Assembly (NCBI GenBank): GCA_910587495.1
Contig: CAJUMT010000084.1
Location: 1 to 13,036 of the forward strand
Reading direction: 5' to 3'
DNA from: an uncultured Lachnospiraceae bacterium
GTDB taxonomy: Bacteria; Bacillota_A; Clostridia; Lachnospirales; Lachnospiraceae
Length of the DNA: 13,036 nucleotides
Part shown: positions 1 to 7,366 of the stretch, in pieces
How positions within the stretch are numbered: position 1 is the stretch's first letter
Layout: every line of letters begins with the position of its first letter
Notes under the pieces: model-generated
Seen by the model: the letters and a program-made list of their open reading frames with translations, nothing else
Database searches by the model: none
What the model was told of the DNA's origin: nothing
Made by a program: the position numbers and the translations under genes

Positions 1-168
1 AAATTCATGATCGCAACTTTTACAGACCTGCTTCTTAGGGTAACACTGGCAAAAATACTGGCAGTTCAGATTGGGTATCTGGGCATCTGGTGCGCATGGC
101 CCATCGGATGGACGATCGCTACTGCGCTCTCTATTAAATTTTACCGCGGTGAATTTCGCAAGTCATAG
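1..168 (+). CDS. MATE family efflux transporter, C-terminal fragment (5' end outside window)
   Basis: Reading frame 1 is open from the window edge to a TAG at 166-168 and encodes 55 residues. They end in a hydrophobic segment with the pattern LGIWCAWPIGW followed by a short basic tail (FYRGEFRKS). The pattern LG-x-GIW-x-A-x-PIGW followed by a final helix and a short charged tail is characteristic of the last transmembrane helix of MATE-family drug/sodium antiporters. In that family these multi-helix membrane proteins export cationic compounds using a Na+ or H+ gradient. Only this tail is visible, so the substrate and true start cannot be judged. It is the only plus-strand gene I can support, and it converges on the minus-strand gene ending at 216. 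It is distinct from the complete MATE gene at 9771-11135. Confidence 0.75.
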   Translation, partial: KFMIATFTDLLLRVTLAKILAVQIGYLGIWCAWPIGWTIATALSIKFYRGEFRKS

Positions 169-182
169 ATGCAGATACAAGC

Positions 183-207
183 TATGCCCCGGAAAAACCG
201 GGGCATA
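183..207. terminator. GC-rich hairpin between convergent genes
   Basis: A perfect 10-bp stem (TATGCCCCGG at 183-192, CCGGGGCATA at 198-207) encloses a 5-nt A loop on the plus strand. It fills the 47-nt gap between the stop of the plus-strand MATE fragment (168) and the stop of the minus-strand 938-residue gene (216). This is where a shared bidirectional terminator is expected. Neither side has a clean T-run directly after the stem; on the plus strand a T-rich stretch begins only about 14 nt later. Position and stem strength support termination, but efficiency is uncertain. Confidence 0.55.
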
Positions 208-215
208 TGCAATCT

Positions 216-3032
216 CTACATATATTTTTCTTTTGTCTTGCTGTATAAGCTACAGCGTTCATAGGAAAATTCCCCGAATACCCCCAGAATCCCTGACGGC
301 ATCATAATCTCAGAGATCAACAAATCCAGATAATCACGGATCCGGCGCACATTCGTATGTACCAGGTATCCCGGAACCTTTTCTCCTAGAAATGTCTCTT
401 TCCGATATTTTTTCTCATCCGCATCCATATATTCCCGGACGTCAAAAACCAGGTGTTCTACCGCCTGCCTGCCGTCGTCCAAATAAACCATCCGATAATT
501 GCCATTATCTTGCATGATTACGATATGCCGGTATGATTCTTCTTCCCGCGCCCCATATCGCCAGGTCAGGGAAAGTTTCCTAAGCTGCCCTTTCAGGCAT
601 TCAAACAAAGCAGCCTGCACGCCGGCTTTATCCTTTAACACTTCCTTTACGCCAGTACTGTCCCCGTCAAGGCCTGTTTTTAACATCTGCACAGGAAGAT
701 GCGGGATATAAAAGCGGTCGGCAATCTGGTTCTGCGCCTGCTCTGCCGGATAGCCCCCATACAACCGTTTCGTCAGATGGTAGCGGAGCTTCGTCTCAAA
801 ACGGTAGACCTGGGGCGACCACATCATACAGCGCGGATCGGGCTTATAACAGGCGACCTGTCTAAAGATATCCTCAAGCTGCCTTCTTATGGACTGCGTA
901 TCCTGATGAAGCTGGTAGTTAGGCCTTACCCCCATGCCAAAAGGAACATACACTACATCTTTTTCATCCACCACCGCATAGACCTCCGGCATCCCCACCA
1001 GGGCATACCAATCCTGCTTTTGGTGGTCAAAATAAAAACAGGCGTATTTATGGACGTCAGCATCCTGGAGGAAGATTAGGTCATGCCCGCCGAAAGCAAA
1101 TAAAAGCCTGTGGATCTTTCCGTCAAGATACTCTGATAACAGGCTGTTGACACTTTCTTTGGTTATCTGCCCTTTTTCCATCCCCATCATAACCGGCTGT
1201 GAATAAGGACGCTGAACCAAAATATACGCCGGCCAGCACTCCATATCCTCGACTAACATCGTTTCTGCCGCCGTATTTTCCGGTATATGGGGCGGATCTT
1301 TTTCTGTCAGCTCCTCTAAAAACCGTTTTCCCGCCAGAAGCGCCGCAGCCGTATCCGGCATATACTGGTCTCCGCCCGGCAGAGGCTTTTTGCGCCTGCC
1401 TGTCTGCTCATAGAGGATCAGCGTCCCGTCGTCGTAGATATCGCAGCCAAATGCCCGGACTTCTTTTTCACTGCGGAGCGTACACCATAGATCTTCTTCT
1501 TTTCCAAGGCGGCACATACTCCCGGCAATACAGTCCGCTATCGTGGGAATGTCATTTTCATCTACCGGAAGCCTGGACAGTCTTTGGAGCAGTTCCTCCC
1601 GGACAGCCGGGTACTCTTCTTCAGATGCCGCCGTAACCGGAGCCAGCAGCCAGAACTCCGTTTCCGCCTCAATCTTACATAACTGCTCCCATAAATAAAG
1701 CGGCGTCCGGGGGCTGTCATTCCACCGATATTCTATATAGTTCAGATGAAACCGGATACTAAGCTCATCTTCCCCGAACAGGATCCGCACAGGTTTATCA
1801 GGAGAAAGCCCTCCCTCTTCCGGATCGATCAATTTTTTCCCCCAGGAAATGGAGACAGGCATACGCTCCCTTAAATAATCCGCCAGGAAAACAGGTTCCC
1901 TGACCCCACAAGCCATAGGGAACGCCGTATGCAGATAATAGCGCACATAAGCCCTTCTCTGAAAATCAAAGATTCCCCACACAAACCCGGACTGCTCATC
2001 CTCGGCCAGCTCCCCTTCGATCCTTTTACGCCCCTGCATAAGGACAATCTTCTCAAGCACCTGCCCTGCATAAGGCATATCCCTGTAGGAATTGGCAAAT
2101 TCCTGCAATTTGGCCATCAAATACCGACCGCACCCTTTAGTAATCCAGTAGGGCAGCACCTGTTCTTCCACAAAGGCATCGTCCATAAGCGCCTGCTTTA
2201 CGTCTTCCCTGTCAAAAAAAGCGTCCAGCTCCATCCGCTCTTTTTCAGTGTTTCCAGCATTAAAAAAATGCGAATAGCTTCCATTGAACTGATAAAACTC
2301 TGACACAAGATTTTTATAACTGACCCTGGGTTTTTCCCCCAACGCAGGCACATGGGCAAGCGCCGTCTCACGAAGCCCACCATACAGTAATTTCTCTCTT
2401 CCATTCGTGGCGTTTTCCAGCCTTAAATGATTCCACAAAAGACGGTAGGCTTTATCCGGAAGCTTCGTATGGCTGAAAAAATACGTCAAAAGCCTGACCG
2501 ACCTTGGATGCCGCCAGCTCAGTTCGTACTGGCTGGCATTCTGGATCGGGCGGTCAGACATATTGTGAAGTACATACCTGTCAATAATCTTCCCCAGACG
2601 GAGCAGCGTATCATCATTCCATCCGCCGTCAGGTGCCATGGATAAAAGCTCTCTGTAATCTTCAAACCCTGCGCGGATGGCCGGATCATTCCCTTTAAAG
2701 CGGATAACAGAAGCGCCCGCCTCCACGATCGCCTCAATCTGTTCCACACCGTCAAAAGCGCTGTTTCCTGCAGCCACTGCAGAAGAACCGTCCCATTCCA
2801 GGCCATAGGCAATAGAAAGCTCCGTCACAAATTCTTTACCCGGCGGATATTCTTCCATCTTCTCTTCCACCACTTCCAATATCCGTTCTATAAAGTCCTT
2901 CTCATGATACCCCGTAAGAAACGCGTCCGAAAGGAAAAAGTCCCCCCATGCCGCCCGGTCTTTCTTTCGTTTCCCTGTATAAAGCTCTGTAAACGACCGG
3001 ACGGCTTCCTCAATTATCTTACCTTTGTCCAT
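216..3032 (-). CDS. Large protein of unknown function (938 aa), possibly a J-less relative of clostridial J-domain proteins
   Basis: I do not recognise this as a named family. The 938 residues look soluble: no signal peptide or transmembrane helix, many charged and aromatic residues, and an acidic N-terminal half. Residues about 5-80 (FTELY...AAWGDFF...F...EFVTELSIAYGL) resemble, from memory, the segment that follows the J domain in very large Lachnospiraceae J-domain proteins. This protein has no HPD motif and starts where a J domain would have ended. The ATG at 3032 lies inside the aldolase gene (14-bp overlap). No Shine-Dalgarno sequence is visible upstream, and the next in-frame Met is about 58 codons in. 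Translation is therefore probably coupled to the aldolase gene, or the true start differs. It is the last gene of the carbohydrate operon, but nothing in its sequence indicates a metabolic role. The ORF itself is secure; the function is not. Confidence 0.85.
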   Translation of the reverse strand: MDKGKIIEEAVRSFTELYTGKRKKDRAAWGDFFLSDAFLTGYHEKDFIERILEVVEEKMEEYPPGKEFVTELSIAYGLEWDGSSAVAAGNSAFDGVEQIEAIVEAGASVIRFKGNDPAIRAGFEDYRELLSMAPDGGWNDDTLLRLGKIIDRYVLHNMSDRPIQNASQYELSWRHPRSVRLLTYFFSHTKLPDKAYRLLWNHLRLENATNGREKLLYGGLRETALAHVPALGEKPRVSYKNLVSEFYQFNGSYSHFFNAGNTEKERMELDAFFDREDVKQALMDDAFVEEQVLPYWITKGCGRYLMAKLQEFANSYRDMPYAGQVLEKIVLMQGRKRIEGELAEDEQSGFVWGIFDFQRRAYVRYYLHTAFPMACGVREPVFLADYLRERMPVSISWGKKLIDPEEGGLSPDKPVRILFGEDELSIRFHLNYIEYRWNDSPRTPLYLWEQLCKIEAETEFWLLAPVTAASEEEYPAVREELLQRLSRLPVDENDIPTIADCIAGSMCRLGKEEDLWCTLRSEKEVRAFGCDIYDDGTLILYEQTGRRKKPLPGGDQYMPDTAAALLAGKRFLEELTEKDPPHIPENTAAETMLVEDMECWPAYILVQRPYSQPVMMGMEKGQITKESVNSLLSEYLDGKIHRLLFAFGGHDLIFLQDADVHKYACFYFDHQKQDWYALVGMPEVYAVVDEKDVVYVPFGMGVRPNYQLHQDTQSIRRQLEDIFRQVACYKPDPRCMMWSPQVYRFETKLRYHLTKRLYGGYPAEQAQNQIADRFYIPHLPVQMLKTGLDGDSTGVKEVLKDKAGVQAALFECLKGQLRKLSLTWRYGAREEESYRHIVIMQDNGNYRMVYLDDGRQAVEHLVFDVREYMDADEKKYRKETFLGEKVPGYLVHTNVRRIRDYLDLLISEIMMPSGILGVFGEFSYERCSLYSKTKEKYM

Positions 3033-3672
3033 ATTTATTCATAAAGAAATCATGGAAGAAATCAATATCCTCCTGAGAAATCTCGACCGGTCCCCCTATA
3101 CTCTGACAGTTGATATATACCATAGCCGCTTTCTCAAGCACCTGAGAACCCACATAAGCTTCCGCAAGCGTACGTCCCACCGTAATTGCTCCATGGTTCG
3201 CAAGCAGCGCTCCCGCTCTCTCCTTCAAAGCGCGCACCACTTCCTCTGCCATTTCTTCCGTTCCCGGCATTGTATAAGCCGCCAGCCTGACTTCGCCTCC
3301 CAGAATCTGCACCTGGTCGTCACAGATCGGCGGAATCGGCTTTCTGGCAGTCGCCACCGTAAGGGCGTAAGTAGAATGCGTATGCATAATCCCGTTCACT
3401 TCCGGCCTGTCTTTATAGACCGCCGCATGTACTACCGACTCGATCGACGGCTTCAGTCCCCCCTCATACTCCAGCGTATGCATATTCACCAAAACCATCT
3501 CTTCTGCACAAAGCCTCTCATAGTCCATCCCAGACGGCGTAATCACCATATAATCCTCATCCACCCTGGCGGAAATATTCCCCCAGGTTCCAGCCACAAG
3601 TCCGCTGCGGTACATGGATTTGGCCGTATTACACACCTCAATCTGCATTAATTTCACTTTTTCTCTGTTCAT
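3019..3672 (-). CDS. Class II aldolase/adducin family protein (FucA/AraD-like zinc enzyme)
   Basis: A 217-residue cytoplasmic enzyme of the class II aldolase fold, close to the 215 residues of E. coli L-fuculose-1-phosphate aldolase. GTWGNIS (28-34) and TPSG (45-48) match the phosphate-binding loops. Glu78, His97, His99 and His160 sit exactly five positions after FucA Glu73, His92, His94 and His155, so the zinc site is complete. The position of the FucA catalytic Tyr113 is Asp118, in PPICDDQ. This argues against simple FucA activity and toward another member that cleaves, epimerises or decarboxylates a phosphorylated sugar or sugar acid. The start is fixed by AGGAGG at 3686-3681, 8 nt before the ATG. 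It follows the dehydrogenase gene after a 126-nt gap with a hairpin, so it is probably in the same operon with extra post-transcriptional control. The family call is secure; the substrate is unknown. Confidence 0.93.
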   Translation of the reverse strand: MNREKVKLMQIEVCNTAKSMYRSGLVAGTWGNISARVDEDYMVITPSGMDYERLCAEEMVLVNMHTLEYEGGLKPSIESVVHAAVYKDRPEVNGIMHTHSTYALTVATARKPIPPICDDQVQILGGEVRLAAYTMPGTEEMAEEVVRALKERAGALLANHGAITVGRTLAEAYVGSQVLEKAAMVYINCQSIGGPVEISQEDIDFFHDFFMNKYGQR

Positions 3673-3678
3673 TTCCTT

Positions 3679-3686
3679 ATCCTCCT
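3679..3686 (-). promoter_or_regulatory. Ribosome binding site of the class II aldolase
   Basis: AGGAGGAT in the transcript, with AGGAGG at 3686-3681, ends 8 nt before the ATG at 3672-3670. It supports independent initiation of the aldolase rather than dependence on the upstream dehydrogenase. It repeats the GGAGGAT heptamer found in the first arm of the hairpin at 3727-3766. Confidence 0.85.
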
Positions 3687-3726
3687 AATTAAAGTTCCGC
3701 AACTCCCCTCAGAGGCCCCCTGCACT

Positions 3727-3766
3727 GGGAGGATTTCCTGCCGCATTGGCGTCTGTAAATCCTCCC
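3727..3766 (-). promoter_or_regulatory. Hairpin in the aldolase leader; one arm complementary to the aldolase ribosome binding site
   Basis: Within the 126-nt gap between dehydrogenase and aldolase, GGGAGGATTT (3727-3736 on the plus strand) and AAATCCTCCC (3757-3766) form a perfect 10-bp stem with a 20-nt loop. In the minus-strand transcript, the second arm contains ATCCUCC (3734-3728). This is perfectly complementary both to GGAGGAU in the first arm (3765-3759) and to GGAGGAU at the aldolase ribosome binding site (3685-3679). Two exclusive pairings are therefore possible: the hairpin, which leaves the site open, or pairing that hides the site. There is no T-run after the stem, so it does not look like an intrinsic terminator. 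It might instead be a processing or mRNA-stability element. The pairing is seen in the sequence; the switch function is inferred. Confidence 0.5.
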
Positions 3767-3798
3767 GGAGCCTGTTCCGGTCCGTTGCTGTTTTAGTT

Positions 3799-4836
3799 CT
3801 AGTAACGATATTGATACAACAAATGTTCCCTTCTTAAAAATCTTCCTACATCCGCCACAATCTGCTTTGTATGATTCACCAGTACATCCTCCGTTGCCCC
3901 CGCAATATGCGGCGTGATCACCACATTGTCAAGCTCAGTCACATAAGGATGATTGCTCGCCAACGGCTCGCTCGCATACACGTCAAACGCCGCTCCCGCG
4001 ATCCTGCGTTCTCTGAGCGCGTCAATCAAAGCCTCCTCATCCAGAATCGCTCCGCGGGACGTATTGATAAAATAAGCCGTAGGCTTCATATAAGAAATCA
4101 TCTCTCTGCTGATGCTTCCCTTCGTCTCCTCCGTGATTTTCATATGACAGGTAATAAAATCGGATTCCTGCATCAGCTGTTTCAAGGAAACTGCTTTTCT
4201 TACGCCAAATTCCTCCACTTCAAGCTCTCCCACAAAGGGGTCAAAAATCAGAAGTTCCATCCCCATAGCCCGGGCAATCCGGCCCACTTTTCTTCCAATA
4301 CTTCCGTATCCTACAATTCCCAGCGTCTTTCCGTGAAGCTGTGTGCCCTTGAATATCATATACGGCGAATCTTTATCCATATCCCAGATCATGTCCACTT
4401 TAAGGCCTTCCTTGGTCACCTTCTTCGCATCCGGATCTCCTGTGAATTTCCCTTCTTTTAAAGCTTTATACGCCATGGGAATCCTTCTGGCAACAGAAAG
4501 CATAAGCCCGATGGTCATCTCCGCCGCCGAATCAGAATTTCTCCCAGGTGTATAAAGGACGGGTATCCCTCTTTCCTTTGCCGCCGCCATATCCACATTC
4601 ACCGGAGTCGCACGCGTACACGCAATAAGCTTAAGCTTCGGCGCGTTCTCGATCACTTTTCTTGTGATATCGTCATAGCTGGTAATAATGATATCCGCGT
4701 CTTTCGTCTTCTCCACCAGTTCCTCCTCCGGTATCTTAGGAAGCCCCAATGCCCAGCCGTCTTTTACGACTTCACCCATTTCATATAAAGGTTTTAATTG
4801 TTCCTCATCATACTCCGCAGTAAAAAATATTTTCAT
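3799..4836 (-). CDS. D-isomer-specific 2-hydroxyacid dehydrogenase (NAD-dependent)
   Basis: A 345-residue enzyme of the family that includes phosphoglycerate, D-lactate and 4-phosphoerythronate dehydrogenases. It interconverts 2-hydroxyacids and 2-oxoacids with NAD(H) in the cytoplasm. The Rossmann motif GYGSIG (176-181) is followed by an acidic residue in LLIFDP (about 199). The catalytic triad is present: Arg261 in NTSRG, Glu290 in DVYASEP, and His310 in TPHIAG. About 20-25 extra residues, rich in Lys and Asp, lie at roughly 131-163 between the helix that ends the first half of the substrate domain and the NAD domain. Most relatives have a shorter linker there. Start: the ATG at 4836 overlaps the kinase stop as ATGA, with AAGGAGG 10 nt upstream. 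Its place between a sugar kinase and a class II aldolase suggests oxidation of a (phosphorylated) sugar acid, not serine biosynthesis. The family is certain; the substrate is not. Confidence 0.93.
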   Translation of the reverse strand: MKIFFTAEYDEEQLKPLYEMGEVVKDGWALGLPKIPEEELVEKTKDADIIITSYDDITRKVIENAPKLKLIACTRATPVNVDMAAAKERGIPVLYTPGRNSDSAAEMTIGLMLSVARRIPMAYKALKEGKFTGDPDAKKVTKEGLKVDMIWDMDKDSPYMIFKGTQLHGKTLGIVGYGSIGRKVGRIARAMGMELLIFDPFVGELEVEEFGVRKAVSLKQLMQESDFITCHMKITEETKGSISREMISYMKPTAYFINTSRGAILDEEALIDALRERRIAGAAFDVYASEPLASNHPYVTELDNVVITPHIAGATEDVLVNHTKQIVADVGRFLRREHLLYQYRY

Positions 4837-6374
4837 ATTGTCTGCTCCTCCTTACCTATAGCTTTTATTTTTTTATTCATTTGATGCCGATAATCCCAGA
4901 TCTCCTGGTTGTGTATCCTGACCCTTTTATACAGCTCATACAACAGGTCATATTTTTCCGTATTGATCAGATTAGGTTCATATATTCGAGTAAACGTACA
5001 GGCTTTTTTGACTGCCTCTTCATAATCTTTGTAAAGCCCCAGCCTTACGCCGACCATCAGAGCCACGCCTTTAGCGCCTAACTCTTTGCCGGCAGGAATC
5101 ATGACCCGCATACCCAGTACGTCGGCAATCATCTGAGCCCATACCGGGCTTTTCGCACCGCCGCCTGCCAAAAATATAGTCGCGCTTTTATCCACATTGG
5201 GCAGACAGTCCCGGATGGACAGGCTAATGCCTTCATAGACGGCGCGGACAAGCTCCGCCCTTGTCGTCACCTGGCTGATTCCAAAAAAACTGGCCCTGGC
5301 ATACGGATGATAAAATGGCGCACGCTCTCCTGCCACACTGATATAAGGATGATACACCACACCGCCGCAGCCTACCTGCGCGCTGTCCACAATCTGGTCA
5401 ATCTCATGAAAATCTTTGGTCATGGCGATATGTTCCAGCATCCAGTCAATGTTGGGCGTACCGTTTAAAGTCGGCTGCAGCTCCACATACAGGTCTCCCA
5501 TAGGATGCTTTTCATATCTGGTGCCTTCCCCGCCAAAATCACAGTCTTCCTTTTTATATACGATCTCATTAGCGCAGGTCGTTCCCAAGATAACACACAC
5601 ATCCTTTTCATGGATCGCGCCCAGCCCGATAGCAGTAGCCGAAGTATCCAATGCACCCGCGATCACCGGAAGTCCTCTTTTAAGCCCCGTCTCGTCAGCA
5701 AATGCATCCAGGATCGTACCGACAACTTCGTCAGAGCGCACCGGATCCGGCAGATAATCCCTGTATTCTGCCACGTCCAGGGCTTTCATAAGATCTAAAG
5801 CGATTTTTCCACTGTGTACATCCACCAGAGAAGTATAGCTGTCCGTCATCTCCGACCGGATCACCCCTGTCATCTTATAACGAATCCAGTCTTTACAAAA
5901 TATCAGCTTTTTTGCTCTGTCCAAAACCTCTTTGCGGTTCTCCTTCATCCATTTTAAAAGAATCATCTGATTTCCCAGAAGCGGGGGCGTACCGGTCGTC
6001 CTATGATACAGTTTCCCGATCTCCAAATGCTCTTTTGTAATTTCCCCAACTTCATCCACAGCCCTTCCGTCGCACCAGAGAATCGCGTTTTGCACAGGCT
6101 TTCCTTCTCCATCAATCAGCCAGCAGCCTTCGCCCTGACCGGTGACACCGATCCCAATCACATCTTCCTTGTCTGCCGCGCCGGAACCTGTCACTTCTTT
6201 TACGCAGGCTTTGACATTCTCCCATACGACGTACATATCCTGCTCCACCTCTTTGCCAGGATTCCTGATCGTTTGACTTTCCCGGCTGGCCACACAGACT
6301 TCATGTCCCTGCTCATCAAACAATACTGCCTTCACATTTGACGTACCTGCGTCTATTCCCAGAATATATTTCAT
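4833..6374 (-). CDS. FGGY-family carbohydrate/polyol kinase
   Basis: A 513-residue ATP-dependent sugar kinase of the xylulokinase/glycerol kinase superfamily. It shows the N-terminal phosphate-binding signature (ILGIDAGTSNVKAVLFD), the substrate-domain motif GVTGQGEGCWLID, the catalytic aspartate in AGALDTSATAIG (about residue 243), GERAPFYHPYARASFFG (FGGY signature region) and the adenosine motif AGGGAKSPVW (about 403-412). The GQGEG-x-W-L element and overall length recall erythritol kinase (EryA) and L-xylulose kinase (LyxK) as much as xylulokinase, so I give no gene symbol. Start choice: two in-frame ATGs lie at 6380 and 6374. AGGAGG at 6390-6385 is only 4 nt from the first but 10 nt from the second. 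The second also forms an ATGA overlap with the regulator stop and starts at MKYILGIDAG, as family members usually do. Confidence in the family is high; the substrate is open. Confidence 0.93.
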   Translation of the reverse strand: MKYILGIDAGTSNVKAVLFDEQGHEVCVASRESQTIRNPGKEVEQDMYVVWENVKACVKEVTGSGAADKEDVIGIGVTGQGEGCWLIDGEGKPVQNAILWCDGRAVDEVGEITKEHLEIGKLYHRTTGTPPLLGNQMILLKWMKENRKEVLDRAKKLIFCKDWIRYKMTGVIRSEMTDSYTSLVDVHSGKIALDLMKALDVAEYRDYLPDPVRSDEVVGTILDAFADETGLKRGLPVIAGALDTSATAIGLGAIHEKDVCVILGTTCANEIVYKKEDCDFGGEGTRYEKHPMGDLYVELQPTLNGTPNIDWMLEHIAMTKDFHEIDQIVDSAQVGCGGVVYHPYISVAGERAPFYHPYARASFFGISQVTTRAELVRAVYEGISLSIRDCLPNVDKSATIFLAGGGAKSPVWAQMIADVLGMRVMIPAGKELGAKGVALMVGVRLGLYKDYEEAVKKACTFTRIYEPNLINTEKYDLLYELYKRVRIHNQEIWDYRHQMNKKIKAIGKEEQTI

Positions 6375-7321
6375 CTGCATTCCGCCTCCTGAACTTTTTT
6401 GATAACCTGTCGTGCTGTTGTTTCATCTATAATTAAAGTATCCGCACATCCTGAACGAAGCGCCGCCAGAATAGCTTCTACTTTTTCATCTCCCGAAGCG
6501 ATCAATATGGTGTTTTCTATATTTTTCAAGCATGTCATGTCTGCGTTTAAAAGACGGTCCGTCAAAAAACAGTTATCGCTGCTCCCGTCCATGCGGATCG
6601 GATTCATAGCCAGATCGCTGACAAATCCCTGCTCTCTAAGCAGCCGGATATCTTTTTTTGTAATATAGCCCCTGGTACACATAGTAGATTTTTCTGTCAA
6701 TTCACCTACGCCCAATATGGCTATATTGCATCTTTTCATCAGTTCATAAGAAGATATAATATTTTTTTCCCGCAGGAGCCATTCTTTTGTCTGCGCATGT
6801 TCCACGACCACCGGCGCATACAGCATACAACTGGGACAATCCAGCTTATTTGCCAGACAATGGGCAATCTCGTCACATTTTTCCATCCGCTGTTCGATAT
6901 TCTGCGCCCCCATTAGCTGAACGACCCTGCACTCGCTGCGTCTTTTATACGCCATCTGATCGACTACTTTCGCCAGCGTGCGCCCCCAGGAAACCCCAAT
7001 GATGTCTTTTAGATGGATCGTTTCATCCAAGTACTGCGCCGCCACATTGGCCACTTTATAAAGTGCCGTATCCTTTTCCCCGTAATCCTCCGCAACAATC
7101 GCTTCTTTTAAACCAAACCGCTCTTCGAGCCAGTTCTCCAGTTCTATATTATCACGCTCATATCCATGAATATTTAAAGTCACAATCCCCAAATCCGGCA
7201 ATGAATTGATAATCTGATTCACTTTCTGACGCGTATAAGACAGCTTTTTTGCTATCTCATCCTGTGTCAGCCCCAACGTATGATACCAATACGCAATCTT
7301 TATGTATAAATTTCTGTTCAT
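6371..7321 (-). CDS. SorC-family (sugar-binding) transcriptional regulator
   Basis: A 316-residue DNA-binding protein. Residues 18-40 (LTQDEIAKKL...QKVNQIINSL) form the N-terminal helix-turn-helix of the SorC/LsrR/DeoR-B. subtilis type. The rest is a sugar-phosphate-binding domain with typical elements: IGVSWGRTLAKVV, VQLMGAQN and AILGVGEL. In this family a phosphorylated sugar made by the co-encoded kinase usually releases or modifies DNA binding. The regulator is the first gene of the operon and overlaps the kinase start, so it probably controls its own operon from the promoter at 7367-7394. The start ATG at 7321 has a modest ribosome binding site (GTGGGGA, 3-4 nt upstream). Such regulators accompany erythritol, pentose, sorbitol and AI-2 kinases, which fits the neighbouring FGGY kinase but does not choose among them. 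Confidence 0.92.
   Translation of the reverse strand: MNRNLYIKIAYWYHTLGLTQDEIAKKLSYTRQKVNQIINSLPDLGIVTLNIHGYERDNIELENWLEERFGLKEAIVAEDYGEKDTALYKVANVAAQYLDETIHLKDIIGVSWGRTLAKVVDQMAYKRRSECRVVQLMGAQNIEQRMEKCDEIAHCLANKLDCPSCMLYAPVVVEHAQTKEWLLREKNIISSYELMKRCNIAILGVGELTEKSTMCTRGYITKKDIRLLREQGFVSDLAMNPIRMDGSSDNCFLTDRLLNADMTCLKNIENTILIASGDEKVEAILAALRSGCADTLIIDETTARQVIKKVQEAECR
6385..6390 (-). promoter_or_regulatory. Ribosome binding site that decides the kinase start
   Basis: AGGAGG in the transcript lies inside the 3' end of the regulator gene. It is 4 nt before the upstream ATG (6380) and 10 nt before the second ATG (6374), favouring the second. Confidence 0.75.
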
Positions 7322-7366
7322 TTATCCCCACGTCCTTTGTGTAATTTTATGGTTTTTCTCACATTT

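Noticed and set aside
1..168. The two MATE sequences at the window ends as a duplication or a mobile-element boundary
   Set aside because: They are on opposite strands, their C-terminal residues differ clearly, and MATE genes are numerous in Clostridia; no flanking repeats were seen.
3025..3651. A 208-codon open frame on the plus strand antisense to the aldolase
   Set aside because: The predicted protein is rich in His and Arg without any family motif, and it mirrors a strongly conserved aldolase on the other strand.
3765..3780. Second small hairpin (CCGGA ... TCCGG) beside the aldolase-leader hairpin
   Set aside because: The stem is only 5 bp and shares bases with the larger stem; it may compete with it but cannot be supported as a separate element.
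3673..3798. A small gene or a CRISPR-like repeat in the gap before the aldolase
   Set aside because: No frame with a ribosome binding site and no regular repeat spacing; the only structure is the hairpin reported.
6375..6380. Kinase start at the first ATG (6380)
   Set aside because: Only 4 nt separate it from AGGAGG; the second ATG has 10 nt, an ATGA overlap with the regulator stop and the usual family N-terminus.
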